Part shown: positions 33,517 to 43,366 of the stretch, one piece after another | Layout of the letters: every line of letters begins with the position of its first letter | Numbering within the stretch: the stretch's first letter is position 1 | NCBI RefSeq assembly: GCF_902497875.1 | Contig: NZ_CABVHY010000008.1 | Coordinates: 159,792-223,791, forward strand | Source of the DNA: Pseudomonas fluorescens | GTDB lineage: Bacteria; Pseudomonadota; Gammaproteobacteria; Pseudomonadales; Pseudomonadaceae | Length of the DNA stretch: 64,000 nt | Reading direction: 5' to 3' | Position numbers and translations under genes: made by a program | Notes under the pieces: model-generated | Told to the model about the DNA's origin: nothing | Seen by the model: only the letters and a program-made list of their open reading frames with translations | Databases searched by the model: none

Positions 33517-36500
33517 ATGGACGACGACTCTACCCTGCCCTATTTTTTTCCTGAAGCCTTTGTGCCTGCCAGCAGAAAGCGACTAAGCCAAGGCGAACTC
33601 GATCGGGGTTTTACTATTAAAGACCTTGAATGGCTCAAGCACGTGCTCTTCGCAAGCCAGGCTGACCGTGCAAAACAATCAGCGCCCATGCAGGTCGATC
33701 GTTTTGTCCTGAACACGCCAGGCATCGACACTGCCCCGTTTCTTGCCGGCGCCTTCATGATGAGCCCGACCCCCGACAAAAAAGTCTTTCTCTACACCCC
33801 GTACGGTGGTCTGGAGAAGTTCAATAATGCCGGCGAGCTCATGGACGAATTGAACGACCGGCTGGACAGCACGGACGAGCGCGTTGAATTGCTGCGTTTC
33901 CTTTCAATCGCACAACGCGCGGTCTTGAAGCCCGGCGCTAAAATCACGATCACCACGTCACCGATCGAAGGCGACGTATTTGAAGATCAGGCAGCCACCA
34001 TCAGGCTTTATCAACGCCAGAATGTGCAGGCCATGCTGGACCAACTCATCAAACTGCCGACACTCACCTCGATGCTCAATGCAACGCTCGATAATGTTCT
34101 GCGCGAGCATTTTCCCGGGCTGGATCAAAGCAAAACCCGTATGGACAGTTTTATCGAGCAAGCTTCTGTCGATTCGCAAGGGAACAACACGCCTGTACGC
34201 TGCTGGGTCGACTCAGTGCCTTTGAGCGAAGCCTTGTTGAGGTTTTATCAGCAACAAGCGTGGCCCTTGGGACGAACCCGGGAATTCTTCAACCCGAAAA
34301 GACCGGATGACCCGGCAGCCCCCGAACGCGCGGCAAAAGACAAACAGCGCTGGGAAAAGGCGGTGAAAGACATTGCCGGCAGCCTGACATTGTCGCTGAG
34401 CTTTCACCTCGATACTTTCTGGAACAGTGAAGTCAGCCCCGGGCAATCACGACTGGTCTTTTTCGCAGAAATCATGAGCGACAAATCACGTATGGATCTG
34501 CTGTTCAAACGTCAAGAAAAAATCATTACTGCACAGCAAAGCCAGGAATTATCAGCCATCTACTTGCAGGACAGCACACTACGAAAAAAACTCAAGGACC
34601 CGCTTCACATCGAAAAAGTTCGTATATGGGAGCATTACCCCCATTACGTCGAGTTGGCCAGCACACTGATGATCAGCAACGCCAGCGCCTATCTCTACAC
34701 GCAATCCGAAGGGTTGCAAGTACTTGAAAATTACTCGGAGTTGCAGGAAACCTTGCGAAAAATGGCCAAGGCAGCGGGTCATGAAGATGAACTGTACGCT
34801 TCACTGACACTGGAAGAGCGCCATCGATTCATCGGTTTTGATCATCCGCAAATCTCGGGCGCGCCTTTGCTGGGAGCCGTTTTCCCGGAGATGATCGAAG
34901 ATATCGCCGTCAAGCAACTGCAGAACCTGGAGTATGCCCTGGGGATTTATCGACGCAGCGAAGGCACTGTTGATATCGATGCGTTGCTCGACCATGCACT
35001 GGATATACGCGCCATGCTCGACAACCGATTGCTGACACTGAATGTGAATGGTCGCTGGAGCACCCGCCCAGTTGCCAGCGACAAACAACGACCCTCTACC
35101 GTCCGGGCGGAAAAAGCAAAAAGACAAGAGCAAACATTCAAAACCATCAAGGATTCTCTCGCCAAGGAAATCGAAACCCATCCCACCCTCCATGGTCTGG
35201 CCACGATTTCACTTGAGAACGAATTGAAGGTCAGAGCATTCAATGACCTTCTTGCGGCAGATGTCTACATCAATCGCTACCCGGACAACGCCAGGGCAAG
35301 CGAAGCGCGTCAGCCGACCGAATCGCGCAGCCTGGTCGATTACTTCATCGATCGTTTGACCCGACAAGCCGAGCCCATTCCCGAATCATCCGAATATGGC
35401 ATCTACGGTGAGCGTGTGGCTGGCAATTCATCGAAGCGGGCAAATCTGAGCGTTGCGACTGTCAACGCCATCGTCCAGGCCACCCTTGTCTATTTCAAGG
35501 GTAATGAGTTGAGCGACATCCCAAGAGTTTCCCTTGAAGAGATGAAGCCCAAAATGGCCCATGTCATGTCCGTGGGCATACGTGGGGAAGCTGAACTCAG
35601 GGTTCTGAACAAAACTTTACACGCCGATGATCAGGCAATTATCAATAACGTGCTCAACCCCGACAGTCCGGACCGGCTTACGCGACAAGGATTGAACGGG
35701 TTCCGGCCGGATGCGTACGCCTTGACACTGGAATGCAAAGGGCAACCCACGCTACTACCCCTGGCCAATTGTCTATTACTGACCGAACGCGGTGGTATCG
35801 ACCCCGAGCACTCCGGGAGAGTGATCTTGTGGACACCGGCGCTGGGCCTGGAGGTATTCAGTTCAGTCGCCAGCGTACGAACCGAACTGAAGAAACGACT
35901 GTCGAATTCCGAGTTGCGCCTGGTGCTTCTGGAAAACCTCAAAGAGCGACAATTCCATCAAAAGTACTCGCTCGGCCCCTTCAGGCTCATCGAGCGCAAT
36001 GTCCTGCAAGACCAGCAACAGTCGTATATCGAGCAATACCTCGCAGAGCGGGCGCAGGCCTTCGCACTCAAACTACCCGCCAGACAGCTGCTGAGTCGTC
36101 TCGACAACCTGAAAGAAAAACCCGCACCGATCAATTTGCAGTGCGCCACGCACGTCGCCCAGGCGACCGTCAAACAACAATCATTGCCCGTCTGGTTGGG
36201 AATGGCATCGGTAACAGAGCAGCAACTTCATGCCGAACTGCTCGAACAGTACCGAAATAATGTTGAAGATGACAAAGACTACCTTCACGGCCTGCAGTCA
36301 CTGCGCGACTATGCTCAGAAAAAACTGACCGAACTGCTCAGGCTTCGTTACCCGCAACACACAATCGATCCATCCAAAGTGACGATCACCCCTCGCCTCG
36401 CATTGGCTGGACACCAGCAGGTCCTCACCGATTTCGCACTGAACCACTTCGATGGCCTGGATAGCACAGATTTCAAAGTCACCTGCGAAACAGCGCAAAC

Positions 36501-38715
36501 GCTGCCGCCGCAGCTGAACGAAGCTTCAGTGAGGCAACTGGTGCGGCAGCTGGATATCAAGACGCATTACCAGACACTCCTTGAAACCCAGCTTACCCCC
36601 GGCAATACGGGCGCCGCAGAGCGCCAGCAACGGTTCGTCAAACAACTTCCCTGGCAACTCCTGCAACTGGCCCATGGGTTAAAACTTCAAGAACGACTGT
36701 CCGACGAGGCTTTCTCGTTAACCCAGCAAATTATGGACATGCCAGACGCCATTGCCCGTAAAACCGTCCAGGGTGTCAAAGCCTTCATCCGCCCGCTGGA
36801 ATTGATCGCCACTCAAGGCGCCACGGCAGTCAAAGCGCTCGGCCTGTACCTGATCGGTCCTGAACCCGGTAGCCAGGGCCCGCAGGTCCTCTATTCGCCG
36901 TACTATCAACACCATGTGTTAAAAGAATACGAAGACGAAGCCAGTTTCTTAAGCGAGTTCCGCGCAGCCGGTGCCCTGCAAAACTGGGTGCTTGGACTTC
37001 TCCCTGAAGACCAACAGGCAACTTACAGAAATTTGCTGACAGCCACCGATAACCAAAACCCGGAAATCAAGCTGGCCTCGACTCCGATAAACGGGAATCT
37101 GCTCAAGCGGCTGTTTGACGACAATACACAACTGCTGCTGAAGCTGCTCGGCAGTCAGTCCGACTCCACCCGACAACCCGAATGGCAGACGGTCAAGGAT
37201 CTGTTCAAAGGCGGTATACAACAGGCCATTCAGTTCCTCGCCGGGAAGCTGGCTTATCCGGTGGTCGTGTGGCAGAGCTACCAGTACTTCAAGGAATCGG
37301 CTGAAGACCTTCAGGAACACCAGTGGGAGCCCGCGCTCAAAGCGTTCATCAATGGGGTGGCGCAGCTTGTGACCCTCAGGAAGGCAATGGAACCGCTTTC
37401 CCCCTCGACGCCGGTACCACCTGCTGCAAAAGAAGCGGTTGCGACCGAACCTACAGTGCAAGCGCCCCCGGTTGTCACAACCTGGGCCAACATGGATTTG
37501 ACCGCGACTCAGCGAACCCGGCTACAGCCTTATGAAGTCACGAACGTCGCACTCAACGACCTGAGCAAGAGCGAGAAACTCGGGGTTTACCAGAATACAG
37601 TGACCAGGCATCAATATATCCCCCTGGGAGGAAAGGTCTATCGCGTAGAGCAACGCGGACATGACTGGCGAATTACCAGTGATCTAAAGAAAGGCCCTTT
37701 TGTGCGCAAAACCGACGCACTGCAATGGGTATTCGACACTCGCAAACACCTTCCCCGCTACGGCGGAGCGCTAACCAGGCTGAATGACAAATACGCTGTT
37801 GCGTCGACCGCTCGCAAAGGAATGAATATAGAAGCTGCGGGAATGAAGAGCATTCGACGGCTTTACCCTGAACAGGCACGAATGATTGTAGAAGCGCTGG
37901 ACCTTGCGTTGCTTTATGCCAATAACTGCAAGCGCAACCTGCGCCTGTTAGCACCCGCTACTCCACCGGTCACGCGAATACATCGATTCGTAAAAGAGTT
38001 TTTTGGGGTATCCACAATAGAGCAAAGCCATGTTCAAAAGCTGACAACCGTTATCGACGACGTCCTCGCGGCGCTGCTGGATCCATCTCTTACGTCTCTT
38101 GACTCCAAGCGATTTGTCACGGGTACCTCCCGCACTAATCCGAAATCACATGTAGCCTTTACCATTCCAAGTGATGTCGAACACAAGATTTATCTGGCAG
38201 GAAGTTTTTTTTTAACAGACTTCCACATTTATCAGCCACATTTGATCACTCCATTCGATATTGAAGCACACGCCAGAGCGACAACCCTCATTCACGAACT
38301 CACTCATATTGTGTGTGGTACCGAGGATATTGCTTATCTGGACTCCGAACGGCCGTTCCAGGATTTACTGGCTGTCGAAACGGGAAAGCACCTGAAGGAA
38401 ACGCTGCAGGACATTCGGACCAAAACGCTTTCTATCCTGACTCCGGTTAATGAACTATTCCAGATCCGGGATGACGCAACGGATACCTGGGTGGATCCTG
38501 GGACCACCGTTGATACGGATCACATCGAAAACCATATCTTGAACCTGACCGGAGGCACTGACCTGGACGATGCCCGTAGAATTTTTCGCGCAGACCCGCT
38601 CAAACGAATCGACACCCTGTTAGGCAATGCCGACTCTGTTGCCTACCTCATCACCCAGTTGGGTCGCCAGCTGGATCCTGTCCCGTCCAGCAGACCGGTA
38701 TCGCCAATACCTTAA
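33517..38715 (+). CDS. Giant toxin-like protein with C-terminal aspzincin-like peptidase motif (B)
   Basis: A 1732-aa paralogue of the protein at 26818 with the same order of parts. The recurring module appears near residues 70-130 (VFLYTPYGGLEKFNNAGELM), 380-420 (AYLYTQSEGLQVLENYSELQ), 765-805 (VILWTPALGLEVFSSVASVR) and 1120-1160 (VLYSPYYQHHVLKEYEDEAS). A mildly hydrophobic helix near 1235-1260 follows. The C-terminus has H1593-E-L-T-H1597 and G1601-T-E-D1604-I-A-Y1607, a full HExxH + GTxDxxY aspzincin (M35) pattern. Predicted to be a secreted or injected metalloprotease toxin; no signal peptide is present, so the export route is unknown. ATG 33517 follows an agg site. Confidence 0.75.
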   Translation: MDDDSTLPYFFPEAFVPASRKRLSQGELDRGFTIKDLEWLKHVLFASQADRAKQSAPMQVDRFVLNTPGIDTAPFLAGAFMMSPTPDKKVFLYTPYGGLEKFNNAGELMDELNDRLDSTDERVELLRFLSIAQRAVLKPGAKITITTSPIEGDVFEDQAATIRLYQRQNVQAMLDQLIKLPTLTSMLNATLDNVLREHFPGLDQSKTRMDSFIEQASVDSQGNNTPVRCWVDSVPLSEALLRFYQQQAWPLGRTREFFNPKRPDDPAAPERAAKDKQRWEKAVKDIAGSLTLSLSFHLDTFWNSEVSPGQSRLVFFAEIMSDKSRMDLLFKRQEKIITAQQSQELSAIYLQDSTLRKKLKDPLHIEKVRIWEHYPHYVELASTLMISNASAYLYTQSEGLQVLENYSELQETLRKMAKAAGHEDELYASLTLEERHRFIGFDHPQISGAPLLGAVFPEMIEDIAVKQLQNLEYALGIYRRSEGTVDIDALLDHALDIRAMLDNRLLTLNVNGRWSTRPVASDKQRPSTVRAEKAKRQEQTFKTIKDSLAKEIETHPTLHGLATISLENELKVRAFNDLLAADVYINRYPDNARASEARQPTESRSLVDYFIDRLTRQAEPIPESSEYGIYGERVAGNSSKRANLSVATVNAIVQATLVYFKGNELSDIPRVSLEEMKPKMAHVMSVGIRGEAELRVLNKTLHADDQAIINNVLNPDSPDRLTRQGLNGFRPDAYALTLECKGQPTLLPLANCLLLTERGGIDPEHSGRVILWTPALGLEVFSSVASVRTELKKRLSNSELRLVLLENLKERQFHQKYSLGPFRLIERNVLQDQQQSYIEQYLAERAQAFALKLPARQLLSRLDNLKEKPAPINLQCATHVAQATVKQQSLPVWLGMASVTEQQLHAELLEQYRNNVEDDKDYLHGLQSLRDYAQKKLTELLRLRYPQHTIDPSKVTITPRLALAGHQQVLTDFALNHFDGLDSTDFKVTCETAQTLPPQLNEASVRQLVRQLDIKTHYQTLLETQLTPGNTGAAERQQRFVKQLPWQLLQLAHGLKLQERLSDEAFSLTQQIMDMPDAIARKTVQGVKAFIRPLELIATQGATAVKALGLYLIGPEPGSQGPQVLYSPYYQHHVLKEYEDEASFLSEFRAAGALQNWVLGLLPEDQQATYRNLLTATDNQNPEIKLASTPINGNLLKRLFDDNTQLLLKLLGSQSDSTRQPEWQTVKDLFKGGIQQAIQFLAGKLAYPVVVWQSYQYFKESAEDLQEHQWEPALKAFINGVAQLVTLRKAMEPLSPSTPVPPAAKEAVATEPTVQAPPVVTTWANMDLTATQRTRLQPYEVTNVALNDLSKSEKLGVYQNTVTRHQYIPLGGKVYRVEQRGHDWRITSDLKKGPFVRKTDALQWVFDTRKHLPRYGGALTRLNDKYAVASTARKGMNIEAAGMKSIRRLYPEQARMIVEALDLALLYANNCKRNLRLLAPATPPVTRIHRFVKEFFGVSTIEQSHVQKLTTVIDDVLAALLDPSLTSLDSKRFVTGTSRTNPKSHVAFTIPSDVEHKIYLAGSFFLTDFHIYQPHLITPFDIEAHARATTLIHELTHIVCGTEDIAYLDSERPFQDLLAVETGKHLKETLQDIRTKTLSILTPVNELFQIRDDATDTWVDPGTTVDTDHIENHILNLTGGTDLDDARRIFRADPLKRIDTLLGNADSVAYLITQLGRQLDPVPSSRPVSPIP

Positions 38716-38727
38716 ATCATCAAGGAG

Positions 38728-38752
38728 GTGCGCAGGGATCAAGCCTGCGCAC
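38728..38752 (+). terminator. Hairpin after giant gene B
   Basis: Perfect 9-bp stem gtgcgcagg / cctgcgcac with a 7-base loop, 13 bases after the stop. There is no clear T-run; terminator function is inferred from position. Confidence 0.5.
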
Positions 38753-38934
38753 TGGTGCATGCGGCTAAGGTTTGCTTGATCATTTTCGTACTCCCTGTAC
38801 GGATATTGCTGATGACGGCCCTGTTTTCAGGGTATGAGTGGAAAAAATAAGCTCCACTTTGATATCCATTCGCCATGTGGTTGTTCTCGTCGTCTGCCCG
38901 CGAAGGTTAGAATGCACAAAATCAGGACGAGTCA

Positions 38935-39936
38935 ATGAGCGAACAGAACCTCTCGCAAGCCGAATACGACGCTGTCACCGATGCCGCTGCGCACTGGTGC
39001 ATGCGGCTGCACGCGTTTGACTGCACGGCAGATGAACGCCAGGCTTTCGAGCAATGGCGAGATGCTCATCCGCTACATGCCTTCGAGTACGAGGCGATGC
39101 TCGAAATCTGGCAGGTCTCGGATCATCTGCCTCGTGCAGCAGCCCCGCAGACGGCATCTCTACCCGTGCCCCTCAATCGATGGCGAACCTACGGCCTGGC
39201 GGCAGCGGTCAGCCTGCTGGCTCTGCCATTGGCGGCGTTTACGGGCTGGAGTCTGGGCTGGTTGCCGAACTCCTACGAACACTTCCAGGCCAAAAACGGT
39301 GTGGAGAAGATCACCTTGGCCGATGGCAGCCAGGTCGAATTGAACCTGGGCAGTGAACTGACCTACAGCAACTACAAGGATCAGCGCCAGGTCACCCTGA
39401 ACAAAGGTGAGGCCTTCTTCAATGTCAGCCATGACAGCGCACACCCCTTCGTGGTCAAGGCTGCCGATGGCCGCATTCGTGTCACCGGCACCCGGTTCAA
39501 TGTGTGGCTGTACGAAGATCAGGTTCGAGTGATGCTCGTCAAAGGCTCAGTGCTGGTCAGCAGTCAATCCGCTCAACCCGGTGACGGTCTGCGCCTGGAC
39601 CCGGGCATGCAGGCTCGCTACAAGGCTGGCGATCATTCGCCGCAACTCAGCCAGACCGATGCCGGTGATACGGCTCTGGCCTGGCGCGGCGGCAAGCTGA
39701 TTCTCGACAACCTGGCACTGGTCGATGCCCTGCCGCTGATCAACCGCTACCTGAGCAAGCCGCTCATGCTGGCGGACAACGCCACCGGGGCGATTCGCAT
39801 CGGCGGCATCTACAACACCAGCGAGGTCAACGGCCTCGTGACCTCGCTGCCCAGAGTGTTGCCGGTCTACCTGACCCAGAACAAGAATGGCAACCCAGTG
39901 CTCAACTCGATCCCGCGCCGGTTACCGAAAGGCTGA
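38935..39936 (+). CDS. FecR-family anti-sigma regulator, possibly FpvR
   Basis: A 333-aa FecR-type protein. An N-terminal cytoplasmic anti-sigma part (DUF4880-like, about 10-60, with AAHWCMRLHAFDCTADERQA) is followed by one membrane helix (about 84-105) and the periplasmic FecR domain (about 115-215, ITLADGSQVELNLGSELTYS). A C-terminal domain (about 255-315) would contact a TonB-dependent receptor. The length is like FpvR (331 aa), and in P. aeruginosa fpvR is a near neighbour of pvdQ. Here it faces pvdQ with only 22 bases between the stops. No sigma-factor gene lies next to it. The FpvR identity is inference. Confidence 0.82.
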   Translation: MSEQNLSQAEYDAVTDAAAHWCMRLHAFDCTADERQAFEQWRDAHPLHAFEYEAMLEIWQVSDHLPRAAAPQTASLPVPLNRWRTYGLAAAVSLLALPLAAFTGWSLGWLPNSYEHFQAKNGVEKITLADGSQVELNLGSELTYSNYKDQRQVTLNKGEAFFNVSHDSAHPFVVKAADGRIRVTGTRFNVWLYEDQVRVMLVKGSVLVSSQSAQPGDGLRLDPGMQARYKAGDHSPQLSQTDAGDTALAWRGGKLILDNLALVDALPLINRYLSKPLMLADNATGAIRIGGIYNTSEVNGLVTSLPRVLPVYLTQNKNGNPVLNSIPRRLPKG

Positions 39937-39958
39937 ATGGCCGGGTGCCGGTTCAAAC

Positions 39959-42304
39959 CTACTGCGCAGCCGCCGTCCCTGATCGAGTGTCCTTTTCACT
40001 GATGACGTGCAACTGATACTGCGGATCGTCCTTGATCTGCTGTTCAGTGAATGGCAGCACACTCCACTGTTTCTTCGAGAATGCTTGGGTCTGGTCTCGT
40101 GAATGCCTGGAGGCCGGATCGCTCGACAGCGAAAACGCCAGCAAGCCCTGCGCTTGCGGCCCTTGCCCGTCGAACGTCACTACCTGCAGATAGCTGGTGC
40201 CACTGACCACTTCGCGCTGGCCACCTTCAGCCGGTACGCTCTGTATCGCGTTATACACCCCCAGGCTCGCCGGACCGCCATGGATCGGCGTCTGCCGGCC
40301 ACCACTGCTGACCACCTGAATATCCCCCCAGCGGCTATCCACCGTCAGCCCGGACTCGGCCACCCGTGCGACCGATGCCAGCATCGCCTCACGCAATGCA
40401 CTGGCGACCTCTGGCCGATCGAGATCGAGGCCACGCGGTGTGTGCACTGGATCTGCCGGGTCAAAAGCGACACGCCAGAAGTCAGGGGTTTGCTGCAAAT
40501 GCTCCATGACGTTCTGAAAGTGCACAAAGCCCAGGCCGCTTTGCAGGTTGGCGCTGCGGTCCCAGGTCTTGAGACCGGTACACAGCGGGGTCAGGGTTGC
40601 CGCGTCAGGCCCCAGGCTGGCGGCGCAGAACTGCAACAGGTCCGGCATGACCTGGCTCGCCAGGTAAACCTGATCGTCCATCACCATCCGCTGCATGTCC
40701 GCCACGGCCAGCGTCCCGGCCTTGCTCAGCGTACTCAAGCGGTCCAGGGCAAAACGGGCGCGCTGGCCGAGTGGCAGGCTGTCCTGACTGATCAGCGGCG
40801 AAAAGCCCTTGAGCGGCGCGGCCGGGTTGGCCATCCAGGCCGAATCATTGGAGTTCTGCACGTAGTCGGTGCGCAGCAGTTGCGGCAACTGGCTGGCCGG
40901 GTAAATACCTTTCTGTGCGGCACTCTCGTCGATGTCCCAGGCACAGCCGCTGCGGGAGCCGTCGAGCACGATCATCGGCAATCCGGCCCGAGGGTCGCTG
41001 CACTTGGCCAGCTTGGCTGCGTTGACGTTCGGCACCACCGACAGGTTCATGTAGAGCGTCTGCCCCTGGTCATCCACGGCCAGGGTATTGACCCAGGGAA
41101 TGCCTTGAATCTTGTGCACCGACGCCTGCAAGTCCTTGAGGCTGACCGCACTATTCATCGCATACCACTGCTGCAGCACCCGGTCGTTTTCCAGGTTGGC
41201 ATCGCGCAGGCTATAAGCGTACTCATTGTTCCAGTCCAGTTTGCCCGGCCATTGCACCACCGGGCCGAACACCGAGCTGTACACCACCCGAGAGACCGGC
41301 CGGGTGCTGCCATCCGCGGCTTTCACACCGACCGTCAGCGTTTGCCTGGTCATCGGCAAGGACTTGCCGTCGAGCAGGTAACGGGTCGCATCCCTGGGAT
41401 CCAGTTGCAGGCGATACAGGGTGAAGTGCCTGGACGTATCCACCGTGTGGGTCCACGCCAAGTGCTGACTGAAACCGATGTTGATCATCGGCAAGCCCGG
41501 CAATGCAGCCCCCATCACATCCAGTTTGCCGGGAATGGTCAGGTGCATCTGATAAAAACGCATGCCGCCGATCCACGGAAAATGCGGGTTGGCCAACAGC
41601 ATCCCGCGTCCGTTGAATGAGCGCTCACGGCCAACGGCAACGGCATTGCTGCCACGATCCAGGGCGAAGCGCCGGGCCCGTGTGGCGGCCAACTGGAACG
41701 CCGGTGACGGGTCTGAGGCTCGAGTGACGGCCTTGGGCGGCTCGGCACCGACCAGGGCTTCGGCGAATTGACCGACACCTCCTTCGACCAGCAAGCGCCG
41801 GGTCAGCTTGACCAGGTCCAAGGGGGTAATAGGTCGCACCCAGGCCGCCTGGCACTGCTCGGGCAAGCCCCGGGCTTGTCGCTGTGCCAGTAAACGGTTG
41901 TAACCGGCGACATAACCTTCGATCAGCTGCCGCACTTCTGGGGTTTGCGCCTGCCAGAAACCGGACACCGCCTGTGGCGTGTTCAACCAATTGAAAAACA
42001 GGTCGCTGGCGAGGTTTTCGCGCTCTTCGAGGGTGGACTGTTCAGGGCCGAAATACTTCGAGCGCTCGCCGTTGACCGTGACCACTTCATTGGCCAGCAG
42101 ACACAAGTTGTCCTGAGCGTAGGCATAGCCGATGCCATACCCCAGCCCCCGTTCGTCCTGGGCGCGGATGTGCGGGATGCCAAAAGTGGTGCGACGAATA
42201 TCGGCACTGGCCTCACCCGTCGCAACCCCTGCCTGGGCGGCAATACTCACCCCCAGCAACACACCCGCAAGGCAAAACCTGGGTAACGGCCTGGAAATAG
42301 TCAC
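39959..42304 (-). CDS. pvdQ: PvdQ, periplasmic acylase of pyoverdine maturation / AHL acylase
   Basis: A 781-aa N-terminal nucleophile hydrolase. A signal peptide (about 1-25, ending SIAAQA) is followed by the alpha chain. The nucleophile Ser219 is in RGSNAVAVG, where autocleavage creates the beta chain. Further matches are NPHFPW, FYQMHLTIPGKLDVMGAALP and QNSNDSAWM. PvdQ removes the fatty acyl chain from the pyoverdine precursor and also degrades long-chain acyl-homoserine lactones. The GTG start at 42304 follows aggag at the right distance. A PvdS-like promoter is seen about 130 bases upstream, consistent with iron-starvation control. Confidence 0.92.
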   Translation of the reverse strand: MTISRPLPRFCLAGVLLGVSIAAQAGVATGEASADIRRTTFGIPHIRAQDERGLGYGIGYAYAQDNLCLLANEVVTVNGERSKYFGPEQSTLEERENLASDLFFNWLNTPQAVSGFWQAQTPEVRQLIEGYVAGYNRLLAQRQARGLPEQCQAAWVRPITPLDLVKLTRRLLVEGGVGQFAEALVGAEPPKAVTRASDPSPAFQLAATRARRFALDRGSNAVAVGRERSFNGRGMLLANPHFPWIGGMRFYQMHLTIPGKLDVMGAALPGLPMINIGFSQHLAWTHTVDTSRHFTLYRLQLDPRDATRYLLDGKSLPMTRQTLTVGVKAADGSTRPVSRVVYSSVFGPVVQWPGKLDWNNEYAYSLRDANLENDRVLQQWYAMNSAVSLKDLQASVHKIQGIPWVNTLAVDDQGQTLYMNLSVVPNVNAAKLAKCSDPRAGLPMIVLDGSRSGCAWDIDESAAQKGIYPASQLPQLLRTDYVQNSNDSAWMANPAAPLKGFSPLISQDSLPLGQRARFALDRLSTLSKAGTLAVADMQRMVMDDQVYLASQVMPDLLQFCAASLGPDAATLTPLCTGLKTWDRSANLQSGLGFVHFQNVMEHLQQTPDFWRVAFDPADPVHTPRGLDLDRPEVASALREAMLASVARVAESGLTVDSRWGDIQVVSSGGRQTPIHGGPASLGVYNAIQSVPAEGGQREVVSGTSYLQVVTFDGQGPQAQGLLAFSLSSDPASRHSRDQTQAFSKKQWSVLPFTEQQIKDDPQYQLHVISEKDTRSGTAAAQ

Positions 42305-42434
42305 GCTGACTCCTGATCGATAGGAACGAAAAACCAGGGCCGGCATGCAGTGTGATGGCGATGCACAAACAGCGCAGCCAACCTGGAAAAGACCGCACGT
42401 CCAGGCTTGAGCCGGAACGTGTCTCCTCCTGAAG

Positions 42435-42457
42435 ACGAAGCAAACGAAAAAAATTTA
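42435..42457 (-). promoter_or_regulatory. Possible PvdS iron-starvation promoter of pvdQ
   Basis: On the minus strand TAAAT (42457-42453) and CGT (42437-42435) are separated by 15 bases. PvdS-dependent promoters have TAAAT and CGT separated by about 16. It lies about 130 bases before the pvdQ start. One base short of the usual spacing, so moderate trust only. Confidence 0.4.
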
Positions 42458-42615
42458 GCGCCTGACCCCTGTCTATCCGGGCATCTGATGGGTCATCAAC
42501 GGGAAATCGACAAATTTTCTACATCTGAGGCTTCATTATTCGGCGTGCTCATACGTCTTATTAACTGAGAGCACCCATCATTTTCCTGATCAGGCTCGGA
42601 AAAAGGAGTTTTTGC

Positions 42616-42996
42616 ATGTACAACCAGCAACTGCCAATGGATGGTAACCAGACCCTGCACAGCCCTTCGCTGGGCAACGGCACCGGCGCCTTCGAGAAAA
42701 GTCTCGAGCGCCACGCCAATGACCGGATCCGGCTTGTGCTCAAAAGCTTCGGCCTGCGCACCAGCCTGATTCGCCTGAAGGTCATCGATGCGTTGTTGAG
42801 AGCCGCCCAAAGCGACCGTTCGCTTGGCGTGCGCGGTGTGCACAGTCATTTGCTGGAACTGGACATTCCGTTGTCCTTTCTCAGCGTGCGCGAAGTGCTC
42901 AAGCGTCTGAACAGCGAGGGCGTGATCACGCTCAATCCAGACAAGAGCTACAGCCTGCATCAACAGGCTGCCGCTTTACTTCACCGCAAAACCTGA
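42616..42996 (+). CDS. Fur-like winged-helix protein without metal ligands
   Basis: A 126-aa protein with a Fur-type winged helix (about 38-115: IRLVLKSFGLRTSLIRLKVI, SFLSVREVLKRLNSEGVITL). It lacks the C-terminal dimerisation half and the His/Cys metal ligands of true Fur, and it has no cysteine at all. Similar Pseudomonas proteins carry names such as Fe2+/Zn2+ uptake regulation protein; the function is unknown. A strong ribosome site (aaaaaggag) precedes ATG 42616. It is divergent from pvdQ. Confidence 0.7.
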   Translation: MYNQQLPMDGNQTLHSPSLGNGTGAFEKSLERHANDRIRLVLKSFGLRTSLIRLKVIDALLRAAQSDRSLGVRGVHSHLLELDIPLSFLSVREVLKRLNSEGVITLNPDKSYSLHQQAAALLHRKT

Positions 42997-43013
42997 AGCC
43001 CTGGTGCGCTCGA

Positions 43014-43202
43014 TCAGGGCTTGACCTTGCGGCGCATGACGCCATTGATTACGACCACTATCACCGCCACCGCGATGGCGATGTACTGGAACATTTTCTC
43101 GGTGATCATCCCGACGTTCTGCAGGTAAGAGAGGCCAAACATGATCCCCAGCACCACCAGGGAAATCAGAATCGAGTATTTCAAACGTTGCGACTGGGTC
43201 AT
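43014..43202 (-). CDS. Small membrane protein
   Basis: A 62-aa protein with two transmembrane segments (about 10-28, SILISLVVLGIMFGLSYL, and 38-55, QYIAIAVAVIVVVINGVM) and a basic C-terminus (RRKVKP). The function is unknown. ATG 43202 follows an agga site; upstream in-frame codons have proline-rich text that does not look coding. Confidence 0.65.
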   Translation of the reverse strand: MTQSQRLKYSILISLVVLGIMFGLSYLQNVGMITEKMFQYIAIAVAVIVVVINGVMRRKVKP

Positions 43203-43366
43203 TGCGGGTTCCTGAGCCTGAAAAGGTGTGTCCGGATACGTGCCTGGCCCCTGCTTCTGTGCGGGGCCGGGTGGTTGCAAACGGCGTCACATGTTACCGC
43301 GCAATGAAACCCGCGTCCCATGCCTGAGCAGCTAAGCTTGACGCACCACCCACAAGGAGGTGTGTC

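Noticed and set aside
40103..41620. Open frame of 505 codons on the plus strand inside pvdQ
   Set aside because: Antisense to a confidently identified acylase; rich in Arg, His and Gln, typical of shadow frames in GC-rich DNA.
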